This document shows positions 41,954 to 50,760 of a DNA stretch of 64,000 nucleotides, piece after piece; the stretch's first letter is position 1, and each line of letters starts with the position of its first letter. Source of the stretch: Streptomyces fulvoviolaceus (GTDB taxonomy: Bacteria; Actinomycetota; Actinomycetes; Streptomycetales; Streptomycetaceae); assembly GCF_000718165.1 (NCBI RefSeq), contig NZ_JOEY01000044.1, forward strand, positions 1 through 64,000, in the 5' to 3' direction. Made by a program: the position numbers and the translations under genes. Below the pieces are notes generated by a model, which saw nothing but the letters and a program-made list of their open reading frames with translations, did not search any database and was not told the DNA's origin.

Positions 41954-42925
41954 TCAGATGTGGTGCTTCGTGGACCGGAACCGGTCGCGGTAGTCGGAGG
42001 GCGCGACGCCGAGGTGCCGGTGGAAGGTCCGGCGCAGGGTCTCGGCGGTGCCGAAGCCGTAGCGGCGTGCGACGGTCTCGACGGGGTGGTCGCTCTCGGC
42101 GAGCGCCCGCTGGGCCGCCTCGACGCGCACGCGCTCGACGTACGTCGCCGGAGGGATGCCGAGTTCGGCCGTGAACCTGCGCTGGAGATGGCGGGTGCTC
42201 AGCCCGGCGCACAAGGCGAGGTCGTCGATCCCGTGCCGGGCTCCGGGGTCGGCGTGGACGGCCGTGACCACGGCGCGGATGGGATCGGTGGCGGGCTGCG
42301 CCGACCACAGCGGCACGCTGAACTGCGACTGGCTGCCGGGGCGGCGCAGGAACATCACCATCTCCTGGGCGACGGCGTGGGCGACCTCCCGGCCCAGGTC
42401 GTCCTCCACGAGCGCGAGGGCGAGATCCATCCCCGCGGTGACCCCGGCCGACGTCCACACCGGACCGTCCCTGAGGAAGATCGGGTCGCAGTCGACGACC
42501 AGCTCGGGATGCTCCCGGACGAGCTGCTGCTCGCGCGCCCAGTGGGTGGTCACCCGCCGCCCGCTCAGCAACCCGGCCGCGGCCAGCAGGAACACCCCGC
42601 TGCACACCGAGGTGACCCGCCGGGCGCCGGCCCCCGCCTCCGCGATCCAGCCCGTCAGCTCCGGATCGAGCCGGGCGCGGTCGACTCCACCGCCGCCCGC
42701 CACCACCAGGGTGTCGATCCCCACGGGGTCCACCTCGGCCACCCCGTGCTCGGCGTGCACCGGAAGACCGCTGACAGAACGCACGAGGCCGGCCCGCGGT
42801 GCGGCGATCCGGCAGGAGTAGGCACCGGAGAGCCGGTGGGCGTGCTGGAACACCTCGTGCGGGCCGACGAGGTCGAGGGGCTGGAACCCCTCGAAGATCA
42901 CGAAGACGATTCGGCGCTGGTCCAC
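41954..42925 (-). CDS. GlxA-family AraC-type regulator (DJ-1-like plus HTH)
   Basis: A 323-residue regulator: a DJ-1/PfpI-like N-terminal domain (IVFVIFEGFQPLDLVGPHEV, TSVCSGVFLLAAAGLL) and a C-terminal AraC helix-turn-helix pair (LSTRHLQRRFTAELGIPPAT and VARRYGFGTAETLRRTFHR). The DJ-1-like domain is probably a ligand sensor. GTG 42925 is preferred because it abuts the conserved N-terminus (VDQRRIVFV) with a GGTGGAGG stretch before it; a GTG at 42976 would add 17 residues. The DJ-1-type enzyme gene follows after 9 bases. Confidence 0.83.
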   Translation of the reverse strand: MDQRRIVFVIFEGFQPLDLVGPHEVFQHAHRLSGAYSCRIAAPRAGLVRSVSGLPVHAEHGVAEVDPVGIDTLVVAGGGGVDRARLDPELTGWIAEAGAGARRVTSVCSGVFLLAAAGLLSGRRVTTHWAREQQLVREHPELVVDCDPIFLRDGPVWTSAGVTAGMDLALALVEDDLGREVAHAVAQEMVMFLRRPGSQSQFSVPLWSAQPATDPIRAVVTAVHADPGARHGIDDLALCAGLSTRHLQRRFTAELGIPPATYVERVRVEAAQRALAESDHPVETVARRYGFGTAETLRRTFHRHLGVAPSDYRDRFRSTKHHI

Positions 42926-43084
42926 TCCTCCACCCTGCGGTGTGCCCGCGGATGGCGTCAACGACAGGTATCCCACGTTTCACGCCATGGCCGAGGTGCG
43001 GGACCGGCTGCCCCGTTCCCGGCACTCCCCCGCCCGATCCCTCCTAAGCTGGGATCACGGCGAGTGTCGGCCAGGGAGGCTGCG

Positions 43085-44905
43085 ATGAGCGGAACACCGG
43101 GGGACCACGCGGGCTATCTGCCCATCGCCGAGCACGGTCTGATCGGCGATCTCCGCAGCGTGGCCCTGGTCGGGACCGACGGCACGATCGACTGGTACTG
43201 CTGCCCCTCCTTCGACGCGCCGAGTGTCTTCGCGTCGATCCTCGACACGGAGCGGGGCGGCCGCTTCGAGCTGGCGGCGGCCGTGCCGGCGCGGACCAAG
43301 CAGTTCTACTTTCCCGACACGAACGTCCTGATCACCCGGTTCTTCACCGAGGACGGCGTGGGCGAGGTGCAGGACTTCATGCCCGTCGGCAGCGACTCGG
43401 TGGAGTCCGAGCGGCACCGGCTCATCCGGCGCGTGCTGTGCGTGCGCGGTTCCATCCCGTTCCGCACGCGCGTGGCGCCCCGGTTCGACTACGGCGCCCA
43501 GCCGCACACGGTCCGCATGGTCGGCGACGTCGCGGTCTTCGAGTCCGCGAAGCTGTCGCTGGGGCTGACCGCGACCGTACCGCTGGAGACCGACGGCCTG
43601 GACGCGCGCGCGGACTTCAAGCTCGCCGAGGGCGAGTCGGCGGTGTTCGCCCTCGACCAGGTCGGCGGCGAGGTGTCGCCGCGCCGGTGCGCCCGCACCG
43701 AGGCCGAGGAGCAGTTCACCACGACGGTCGCGTACTGGCGGCGCTGGCTGTCCGCCTCCAAGTACCGGGGCCGCTGGCGGGAGATGGTCCACCGCTCGGC
43801 CCTCACCCTGAAGCTGCTCACCTACGCGCCCACCGGGGCGATCGTGGCCGCCCCGACGACGAGCCTGCCCGAGGAACTCGGCGGCGAGCGCAACTGGGAC
43901 TACCGGTATGTGTGGGTGCGTGACGCGGCCTTCTGCGTCTACGCCCTGCTGCGGCTGGGCTTCACCAGTGAGGCCGAGGCGTTCATGAACTTCGTGACCC
44001 GGCACGTCAGTCCGGGCGACGGAAAGCCGTCGGGCCCGCTGCAGATCATGTACGGCATCGACGGCCGCACCGATCTGACGGAGCGTGAACTCACCCATCT
44101 GGAAGGGCATCAGGGCTCCGCGCCCGTACGGATCGGCAACGCCGCCGCCGACCAGCTGCAACTCGACATCTACGGCGCGCTGATCGACTCGATCTACCTC
44201 TACGACAAGTGGGCCAAGCCGATCTCCAGCGGCCAGTGGGACGACGTGTGCGCGCTGGTGGACTGGGTGTGCGAGCACTGGGACCAGCCCGACGAGGGCA
44301 TCTGGGAGACCCGCGGCGGCCGCAAGAACTTCCTGTACTCGCGGCTGATGTGCTGGGTGGCGATCGAGCGGGCCATCCGCATGGCCAACCGGCGCGGCCT
44401 GCCGGCCGAGCTGAACCGCTGGCGGGAATCCCGCGACACGATCTACCGGCGCATCATGAGCAAGGGCTGGTCGGAGACCCGCCAGGCCTTCGTGCAGCAC
44501 GAGGAGGGCGACGTACTGGACGCGGCCGTCCTGATGATGCCGTTGACGAAGTTCATCGCGCCCACCGACCCCAAGTGGCTGTCCACGCTCGACGCGCTCA
44601 CCCACGACCTGGTGTCCGACTCGCTCGTCTACCGCTACGACCCCGTGGCGAGCCCCGACGGACTGCACGGCGACGAGGGCACGTTCTCCATCTGCTCGTT
44701 CTGGTACGTCGAGGCCATGGTGCACGCCGGCCGGATCGACGAGGCACGGCTGGCCTTCGAGAAGATGCTCACCTACGCCAACCATCTGGGCCTGTACGCC
44801 GAGGAGATCAGCCACACCGGTGAGCAACAGGGCAACTTCCCGCAGGCGTTCACCCATCTCGCCCTGATCAGTGCGGCCTTCAACCTGGACCGGGCCCTCG
44901 GCTGA
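43085..44905 (+). CDS. GH15 glycoside hydrolase (trehalase/glucoamylase type)
   Basis: A 606-residue enzyme. An N-terminal beta-sandwich (LIGDLRSVALVGTDGTIDWY and RFDYGAQPH) precedes an (alpha/alpha)6 barrel with YRYVWVRDAAFCVYALL, a probable general acid in GIWETRGGRKNF and a probable base region GEQQGNFPQAFTHLALI. Actinobacterial GH15 proteins of this type include the mycobacterial trehalase, so trehalose hydrolysis is one option; glucan hydrolysis is another. The absence of a signal peptide indicates a cytoplasmic enzyme. GGGAGG precedes the ATG. It ends in a strong hairpin shared with the convergent esterase gene. Confidence 0.85.
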   Translation: MSGTPGDHAGYLPIAEHGLIGDLRSVALVGTDGTIDWYCCPSFDAPSVFASILDTERGGRFELAAAVPARTKQFYFPDTNVLITRFFTEDGVGEVQDFMPVGSDSVESERHRLIRRVLCVRGSIPFRTRVAPRFDYGAQPHTVRMVGDVAVFESAKLSLGLTATVPLETDGLDARADFKLAEGESAVFALDQVGGEVSPRRCARTEAEEQFTTTVAYWRRWLSASKYRGRWREMVHRSALTLKLLTYAPTGAIVAAPTTSLPEELGGERNWDYRYVWVRDAAFCVYALLRLGFTSEAEAFMNFVTRHVSPGDGKPSGPLQIMYGIDGRTDLTERELTHLEGHQGSAPVRIGNAAADQLQLDIYGALIDSIYLYDKWAKPISSGQWDDVCALVDWVCEHWDQPDEGIWETRGGRKNFLYSRLMCWVAIERAIRMANRRGLPAELNRWRESRDTIYRRIMSKGWSETRQAFVQHEEGDVLDAAVLMMPLTKFIAPTDPKWLSTLDALTHDLVSDSLVYRYDPVASPDGLHGDEGTFSICSFWYVEAMVHAGRIDEARLAFEKMLTYANHLGLYAEEISHTGEQQGNFPQAFTHLALISAAFNLDRALG

Positions 44906-44915
44906 GGGCCCGGTC
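44888..44915. terminator. Perfect 12-bp stem hairpin at gene end
   Basis: GACCGGGCCCTC (44888-44899) pairs perfectly with GAGGGCCCGGTC (44904-44915) around loop GGCT. It covers the last codons of the GH15 gene and the 19-base gap before the end of the convergent esterase gene, so it probably terminates both transcripts. Confidence 0.65.
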
Positions 44916-44924
44916 GTCGGGGTG

Positions 44925-46586
44925 TCAGGAGGGCAGGCTCGCCCAGAAGTCGAGGTTGTGTTCCTCGTCGAAGGTGTCGGTGGCCTTGGAGCAGGCCGCC
45001 GGCGCCCTGCCGCTCGCGGGTGAGGTGTCACAGGCGACCAGGGACATCAACTTCCCTGTCCTCACGCTGTACTTCGGCCAGGCCGGGGTGCGCGCGCCGT
45101 TGGGGTTGCCGTTCACGGCGAACCGGCCCCAGTAGGTGATCATCTGGTGGGACAGCTCCAGCTGGTCGTCGTCGTAGGGCAGGGTCTGGCCGAGGTAGTC
45201 CCAGAGGTAGCCGAGGTCGTCGACGTGGATCGCCCCGCCGAAGGGGAAGTCGCGGGCGGACTCGCTCTTCTGCTGGATCAGGAAGATGGACGTGAAGTGC
45301 GGGGTGTCGCTCTCCGCGAACTCGTAGGCGTATGTCGGGACCCACTTCGACAGTGCGCCCATCAGCTGCTGACGGGTGTAGGAGGTCGAGCCGTTCTGGG
45401 CCGCGGTGAAGGCCTCGCCCGGGGTGTCGTAGGCGCTGAGGGGGTATGCGGCGAGCACCTTGTCGGCGTTGGCCCCGTAGGCGGAGCGGACGGCGGTCTC
45501 GTACCCGGCGGCCGTCATCGGCGTACCGAGGTAGTCGTAGTTCTGGAAGGTGAACAGGCCGCGCTCGCTGTTGGTCTGACCGAGCATCACCGGAACCCGG
45601 TTGATGGCACCGGTCTGCACGGCGGTCGCGGGGTTGACCGGGAAGGCGGAGCCGCCGAGGGACAGGGAGACGCCCGCCTTCTTCTGGGCGGCGAGCAGGT
45701 CGGCGGCCGGCTTGGCGCGCAGACAGGCGACGACCTGGGAGGACGTGTCACAGCCGACGGCCTTGACGAAGGCCTCGCTCTGCGCCTGGCCGGAGGCCGC
45801 GGACTGCAGGTTGCAGCCGCCGCTCAGGATGCCCGCCCGGGCGAACAGACCCTTGGCGGTGGGTGAGGCGAGGTGGTCGCAGACCGAGCCGGCACCCGCG
45901 GACTGTCCGGCGATGGTCACGTTCTTCGGGTCGCCGCCGAAACGGGCGATGTTGGAGTGCACCCAGCGCAGGGCGGCCTGCTGGTCGAGGAGGCCGTAGT
46001 TGCCGGGGCCGTCCTTGCTCTCGGCCTGCAACTGGGGCAGGTTCAGGGTGCCGAGCACGCCCAGGCGGTAGTTGACGGTGACGACGACCGCGCCGGTCTG
46101 CTCGACGAACCTGCGCGGGTTGGTGTCCTGGCCCGCACCGCCGGTGAAGCCGCCGCCGTGGATCCACACCAGGACCGGGGTCTTCGCCCGGGCGCCGTCG
46201 GGGACGTAGACGTTGAGGGCGAGACAGTCCTCGGAGGTGACGGTGTTCTCGTAGCCGGGGTCCCAACCGCTGTTCTGCGCACACCGGTTGGAGAAGGCGG
46301 TGGCATCGCGCACACCTGACCACTTGGTGACCGGCTGGGGTGGCTTCCAACGGTTGGCGCCGGCGGGGTCGGCCGCGTACGGAATGCCGAGCCACTCGTC
46401 GTAGTCCGTCGTGTGGGCACCTCGGACCTTGCCGTCCGTGGTCTGTACGACGGTGGACGCGGACCGTGCGGGTGCGTCGCCCGACTGGGCGGACTGGGCG
46501 ACGACGGGGGTGACTCCGAGGCCGAGGAGGCTGACGGTGGCCAGGGTCGCGCGGACTCTGCCGCGCAGGGCGGTGATCGCTCTCAT
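44925..46586 (-). CDS. Secreted type-B carboxylesterase
   Basis: A 553-residue esterase with an N-terminal signal peptide (hydrophobic core LATVSLLGLGVTPVV, probable cut after VVAQSA). The oxyanion motif is VWIHGGGFTGG, the nucleophile Ser lies in IAGQSAGAGSVCD and the catalytic His is probably in GGAIHVDDLGYLWD. Conserved EDCLALNVYVP and VTVNYRLGVLG segments place it in the type-B carboxylesterase/lipase family. AGGGAG lies 2-8 bases before the ATG. It follows a paralogue by 52 bases. Secreted, broad-ester role likely. Confidence 0.88.
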   Translation of the reverse strand: MRAITALRGRVRATLATVSLLGLGVTPVVAQSAQSGDAPARSASTVVQTTDGKVRGAHTTDYDEWLGIPYAADPAGANRWKPPQPVTKWSGVRDATAFSNRCAQNSGWDPGYENTVTSEDCLALNVYVPDGARAKTPVLVWIHGGGFTGGAGQDTNPRRFVEQTGAVVVTVNYRLGVLGTLNLPQLQAESKDGPGNYGLLDQQAALRWVHSNIARFGGDPKNVTIAGQSAGAGSVCDHLASPTAKGLFARAGILSGGCNLQSAASGQAQSEAFVKAVGCDTSSQVVACLRAKPAADLLAAQKKAGVSLSLGGSAFPVNPATAVQTGAINRVPVMLGQTNSERGLFTFQNYDYLGTPMTAAGYETAVRSAYGANADKVLAAYPLSAYDTPGEAFTAAQNGSTSYTRQQLMGALSKWVPTYAYEFAESDTPHFTSIFLIQQKSESARDFPFGGAIHVDDLGYLWDYLGQTLPYDDDQLELSHQMITYWGRFAVNGNPNGARTPAWPKYSVRTGKLMSLVACDTSPASGRAPAACSKATDTFDEEHNLDFWASLPS

Positions 46587-46638
46587 TGCTCCCTGCTCTC
46601 TGCGTGCGGGTGTGCTGAGGAAGGGGGGTGACGGGGTG

Positions 46639-48207
46639 TCAGGCGAGCCAGAAGTCGCAGTGGTGCTCGGCGGCGAACGTGGTGACGACCTTGCTCGCTC
46701 CTGCGGTACGCAGCTGCATGACCCGCTGTCCGGGGTCGAACGCCGGCCAGGCCGGAGCGCCCTTGACGCTCGGATCACCGCTGTGGGCGAAGGCGCCCCA
46801 ATAACGCATCATCTGGTCGGAGAGGCGTTCCTGCTGTGCGGTGAGAGGCTTCTCGCCGAGCGTGAAGTCGAAGAGGTAGGCGAGTTCGGCGCTGTGCGCG
46901 TTGGACATGTCCTCGCCGGGGATGCTGAATCCGTAGAGGGTCGGTGAGGTGGGGTCGTTGAACTCGTAGCGGTATACCGGCGTCTTGGCCGACATCGCCT
47001 GGGCGGTCTGCTGGACCGGGCAGGCCCGCTGTGCGTCCGTCTGGACCTGGGTGATGGCGTCGTAGGGGCTCTTGAACCCGCTCAGGGGGTACAGCTCCAG
47101 GACACGGTCCGCCCGGTCTCCGTACGTCTCGCGGACCAGGTCCTCGTAGCCCTGCGCGGTGATGCCGGCGAGGGCGGTGGAGGTGAGGCGGTTCTCGGAG
47201 CGGGTGGTGCCCGTCATGACCGGGACGGCGTTCCAACTCCCGTCCTCGAAGGCCTGCTTGAGCGACTTGGGCAGCAGGGCGCCGCCGACCTTGGAGCTCC
47301 CGCGGTAGTCGGCCTGGTGGGCGATCAGGGTGCCGGGCCAGGCCTTGCGCAGGCAGGTCACGACATTCGCCTCGTCGGTGCAGCCCACCGCGCGGGCGAA
47401 GCCGACCCCGCTCTCCTCTCCGGCGGACAGCGTGGTGCGGTCGGCCAGGCACACCGAGCTCTGCACGATCGCCTTGTCGAACAGGCCCCGGGCCGAGGGC
47501 ATGGCGAGCAGGTCACAGACGGCGGAGCCGCCGGCCGACTGGCCGTAGATCGTCACGTTGTCCGGGTCGCCGCCGAAGCGGGTGATGTTGTCGCGGACCC
47601 AGTTCAGCGAGGCCAGCTGGTCCATCCGCCCGTAGTTGCCGGAGCCACCGGGCGTGGCCGCGCTGAGCGCCGGATGGGCGAGGAAACCGAGGGCGCCCAG
47701 GCGGTAGTTGACGGAGATGACGAGGGTGCCGGTCTTCGCGGCCATGGTGCCGCCGCCGTAGATGACGCCGGTGCCCTGGGTGTGGCCGCCGCCGTGGAAC
47801 CACACCATGACGGGCAACTTGGCGCCGGGCGAAGTCCGGGACGGGCGGTACACGTCGAGGTAGAGACAGTCCTCGCTGGTGGCCTGTTCCTCACGGATAC
47901 CCGTGGGCTCGAACTGCAGACAGGCGGGCGACTGGCGGTCGGCCTCCCGTACGCCCGTCCAGGACTTCGGTGCGGCGGGCGGGGCGAATCTCAACTCCCG
48001 TACGGGAGGCGCCCCGTAGGGCAGACCGAGGAAACGGTCGGCGCCCGCCCGAGTGACACCCCTGACCGGTCCGCTCTCGGTACGTACGACGGGCGCGCCC
48101 TGCGCCTTGGCCCCCTCCGTGACATGTGCGGCGCCCAGCGCCAGGGCGGGTACGACGGCCACCGTCAGCAGTGCGGCCGAAAACTTCTTGAACGCGCGTC
48201 GGATCAC
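46639..48207 (-). CDS. Secreted type-B carboxylesterase (paralogue)
   Basis: A 522-residue protein with a signal peptide (FSAALLTVAVVPALALGAAH) and the same layout as its downstream neighbour: VWFHGGGHTQGTG oxyanion region, IYGQSAGGSAVCD nucleophile elbow and NAHSAELAYLFDF with the probable catalytic His. The two differ through most of their length, so the duplication is old. GTG start at 48207 has GGGAGG 6-7 bases upstream. Tandem copies of secreted esterases are likely cotranscribed. The intergenic region with the siderophore gene carries an iron box that lies 190 bases away. Confidence 0.87.
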   Translation of the reverse strand: MIRRAFKKFSAALLTVAVVPALALGAAHVTEGAKAQGAPVVRTESGPVRGVTRAGADRFLGLPYGAPPVRELRFAPPAAPKSWTGVREADRQSPACLQFEPTGIREEQATSEDCLYLDVYRPSRTSPGAKLPVMVWFHGGGHTQGTGVIYGGGTMAAKTGTLVISVNYRLGALGFLAHPALSAATPGGSGNYGRMDQLASLNWVRDNITRFGGDPDNVTIYGQSAGGSAVCDLLAMPSARGLFDKAIVQSSVCLADRTTLSAGEESGVGFARAVGCTDEANVVTCLRKAWPGTLIAHQADYRGSSKVGGALLPKSLKQAFEDGSWNAVPVMTGTTRSENRLTSTALAGITAQGYEDLVRETYGDRADRVLELYPLSGFKSPYDAITQVQTDAQRACPVQQTAQAMSAKTPVYRYEFNDPTSPTLYGFSIPGEDMSNAHSAELAYLFDFTLGEKPLTAQQERLSDQMMRYWGAFAHSGDPSVKGAPAWPAFDPGQRVMQLRTAGASKVVTTFAAEHHCDFWLA

Positions 48208-48398
48208 TCGTGCCTCCCTGAAGAGGGCCGTCGAATCGCGTGAAAGTCCTGGTCACGTCGTGACCAGAGCTGCGTCATGAGCGGCATGGGGCGGGCCCGG
48301 TGCTCTGCGAACGTAACCCCGTCGTAAAACTGTGAGCAAGATGTGCGACGAGATTGTTTACAACCCTTGGAGCGGCGGGCACGACCGGAACGCATTGC

Positions 48399-48417
48399 TA
48401 AGGCAAGCCTTACCTTG
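48399..48417. promoter_or_regulatory. Iron box (IdeR/DmdR1-type operator)
   Basis: TAAGGCAAGCCTTACCTTG matches the actinobacterial iron-box consensus TWAGGTWAGSCTWACCTWA at about 17 of 19 positions when degenerate bases are counted. It lies 57 bases before the start of the siderophore-binding lipoprotein gene. DmdR1/IdeR with Fe2+ binds such boxes and blocks transcription, so the uptake operon should be induced by iron starvation. Confidence 0.8.
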
Positions 48418-48473
48418 CTTTACTGGCGGCCTGCAACTCCCTTCCGCACCCGGCGAATTGGACTGCCCTGGCC

Positions 48474-49481
48474 ATGTCGAGACCGTTCCGTACGATGCTT
48501 CTCGCCTTCGTCCTGGCCGCCGGGCCGGCGGCCTGCGGCTCCGTCGAGGACGAGGGCACCGACTCCGCGTCGCAGTCGGGGTCCGCCTCGTCCGCGTTCC
48601 CCGTGTCCATCCAGCACAAGTTCGGCACCACCGAGATCAAGGCCGAGCCGCAGCGGGTCGTGGCGCTCGGCAACGGCGGTACGGACGACATCGACGCTCT
48701 CTACGCCCTGGGCGTCACACCCGTAGCCATAGCCAAGGACTCCTTCAGCTCCGACGGCGTGTATCCGTGGCTCAAGGACAGGATCGACACCGAGAGGACC
48801 AAGCTCCTCGACACCCTGAGCGGCATCGACTACGAGGAGATCGCGGCCCTCCAGCCCGATCTGATCCTGGCCACCTCCGACTTCACCCTGGACAAGGACT
48901 ACGAGAAGCTCTCCGCGGTGGCGCCGACCGTCGGTTTCGCCACGACGTGGGGCGCGCAGACCTGGCAGGAGCACGTGCAGGTGGTCGGCAAGGCCCTCGG
49001 CAAGGAGGACGAGGCCGAGAAGGTCATCGCCGACACCGAGGACGGCATCGCGAAAGTGAAGGCCGAGCACCCGGCTCTGGACGGCAAGAACTACACCCTG
49101 TCCATGGGCAACACCCCGGCCAAGATCTTCACCATCGCCTCCGAGGACGACTTCGCCGCGAAGCTGATGGGCGAACTCGGCATGAGCCTGGCCCCGACGG
49201 TGACCGACATCAAGACGGTCAGTGGCAGTCCCACCGGCGAGCTGTCCTTCGAGCAGCTCGACAGGCTCGACGCCGATCTGGTGATCATCGCGTTCACCAC
49301 GCCGGACCTGAAGAAGGCGTTCGAGTCCAGCGCGCTGGTGAAGAACATGTCGGCGGTGAAGGACGGCAACTACCTGGTGACCGACGCGGAGACGGTGAGC
49401 CAGCTCAGGAGCCCCTCGGTGCTGGGCATTCCATGGGCGCTCGAGACCCTGGAGCCCGGTTTCGCCAAGCTGGACAAGTAG
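48474..49481 (+). CDS. Iron-siderophore ABC transporter substrate-binding lipoprotein
   Basis: A 335-residue periplasmic-binding protein of the FepB/FhuD type. The N-terminus has a signal peptide ending AAGPAACGS, where the Cys is the likely lipid anchor although the Pro at -3 is unusual for a lipobox. The mature protein contains RVVALGNGGTDDIDALYALG, ILATSDFTLDKDYEKLSAVAPT (in pieces) and SVLGIPWALETLEPG, typical of this fold. It probably captures ferric siderophores at the membrane. An iron box precedes it. Permease genes follow after a 226-base gap that contains a decayed gene fragment. Confidence 0.87.
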   Translation: MSRPFRTMLLAFVLAAGPAACGSVEDEGTDSASQSGSASSAFPVSIQHKFGTTEIKAEPQRVVALGNGGTDDIDALYALGVTPVAIAKDSFSSDGVYPWLKDRIDTERTKLLDTLSGIDYEEIAALQPDLILATSDFTLDKDYEKLSAVAPTVGFATTWGAQTWQEHVQVVGKALGKEDEAEKVIADTEDGIAKVKAEHPALDGKNYTLSMGNTPAKIFTIASEDDFAAKLMGELGMSLAPTVTDIKTVSGSPTGELSFEQLDRLDADLVIIAFTTPDLKKAFESSALVKNMSAVKDGNYLVTDAETVSQLRSPSVLGIPWALETLEPGFAKLDK

Positions 49482-49496
49482 GCGTACCGGGCTGCG

Positions 49497-49622
49497 TCAT
49501 TCGGCTGCGGTCGGTTCGGCGACAGGCCCGCGCAAGGTCGCCCTGCGCATCCCGGGCACGGCCACCGCCACCGTCGCCATCCCGACCAGGCACACGACTT
49601 CTCCCAGGTGCACGCCGGCCCC
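49497..49622 (-). pseudogene. C-terminal remnant, possibly of an MFS transporter
   Basis: In the gap between the lipoprotein and permease genes the minus strand reads LGEVVCLVGMATVAVAVPGM then RRATLRGPVAEPTAAE and a stop at 49497. A single hydrophobic helix followed by a basic, Pro-rich tail is the usual end of an MFS exporter. No upstream part is present; an in-frame stop lies just before. Siderophore exporters often sit in such operons, so this may be the trace of one. Tentative. Confidence 0.4.
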
Positions 49623-49652
49623 TCACTCCAGGCTCGACCCTGATCACACAGC

Positions 49653-49666
49653 AGGCAAGCTTTCCT
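49653..49666. promoter_or_regulatory. Partial iron-box-like palindrome
   Basis: AGGCAAGCTTTCCT is a palindrome (AGG-N-AAGCTT-N-CCT) followed by AA, resembling an iron box shortened by one base. It lies 42 bases before the first permease gene. It could be a second, weaker IdeR/DmdR1 site serving the permeases. Low confidence because the spacing is off by one. Confidence 0.3.
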
Positions 49667-49707
49667 AAGAAACAGGCGGGAGTTGAGGATGTCCGAGGAG
49701 CACGGCC

Positions 49708-50760
49708 TTGACGACTGAGGCCGGCGGTACGACCGCCACCACCGGCCGACCAGTGACCCGACGGCGCACGACGACCCGCTTCCTGGCCGTGGCCGCCGCC
49801 CTGCTCCTGCTCATCGCGGCAGCCTTGCTCAGCCTCGCCGTCGGCTCGCGTTCGCTGCCCCTGTCCGTGGTCGTCGACGCGCTGCTCCACGACGACGGGT
49901 CGACGGCGAGTGCCGTGATCTGGGACGTACGGGTGCCCCGCACCCTGGCCGGGATCGCGGCGGGCGCCGCGCTCGGCGTCGCGGGTGCGCTGATCCAGGC
50001 GCTGACGCGCAACCCGCTGGCCGATCCGGGACTGCTCGGCATCAACGCGGGCGCCGCCACCGGAGTGGTGCTGTCCCTCACGGTGCTGGGCATCACGAGC
50101 CTGTGGGCCTCGGTGTGGTTCGCCATGGCGGGCGCGGTGCTGGCGGGACTGCTCGCGTACTCGCTGGCCTCGGGCGGGCGCGGCGGGGCCACTCCGGAAC
50201 GGCTCGCGCTCGGCGGGGCGGTGGTCGCCGCCGTGTTCACCGGTGTCGGCCAGACCCTGATGCTGCTCGACGCCCAGGCCCTCGACCAGCTCCGCTTCTG
50301 GAGCGTGGGCTCGCTGGCCCGGGCGGACGGCGCGACGCTGACGACCGTCACACCGTTCATCGGGGCGGGCCTGCTGCTCGCCCTGGCGCTGGTCCGGCCG
50401 CTGAACGCGCTGGCGCTGGGCGACGACTCCGCCCGCGCCCTGGGCTCCCATGTGCACCGGGCCCGTTTCCTCGGACTGCTGGCGGTCACCGTGCTGTGCG
50501 GGGCGGCGACTTCGGCCGTCGGCCCGCTGGTCTTCGTCGGCCTCGCCGTGCCGCACATGGCCCGCACGGTCGTCGGCGCCGACCAGCGCTGGACGCTGCC
50601 GCTGTCCATGCTGCTGGCACCGGCGCTGCTGCTCTTCGCGGACGTGCTCGGCCGGATCGCCGTACGGCCCGACGAGTTGGACGCGGGCGTGGTCACCGCG
50701 GTGGTCGGCGCTCCGCTGTTCATCGCCCTCGTCCGCCGTCGCAGAGTGGTGGCGGCGTGA
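49708..50760 (+). CDS. FecCD-type iron-siderophore ABC permease (first)
   Basis: A 350-residue permease with about ten membrane helices. Typical FecCD segments are RVPRTLAGIAAGAALGVAGA, LIQALTRNPLADPGLLGINAGA (in pieces), ARFLGLLAVTVLCG and SAVGPLVFVGLAVPHMAR. A TTG start at 49708 is used: GAGGAG lies 7 bases upstream and no ATG or GTG fits. It overlaps the second permease by four bases (GTGA). The pair should form a heterodimeric channel for the lipoprotein at 48474, but no ATPase gene follows. Confidence 0.88.
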   Translation: MTTEAGGTTATTGRPVTRRRTTTRFLAVAAALLLLIAAALLSLAVGSRSLPLSVVVDALLHDDGSTASAVIWDVRVPRTLAGIAAGAALGVAGALIQALTRNPLADPGLLGINAGAATGVVLSLTVLGITSLWASVWFAMAGAVLAGLLAYSLASGGRGGATPERLALGGAVVAAVFTGVGQTLMLLDAQALDQLRFWSVGSLARADGATLTTVTPFIGAGLLLALALVRPLNALALGDDSARALGSHVHRARFLGLLAVTVLCGAATSAVGPLVFVGLAVPHMARTVVGADQRWTLPLSMLLAPALLLFADVLGRIAVRPDELDAGVVTAVVGAPLFIALVRRRRVVAA

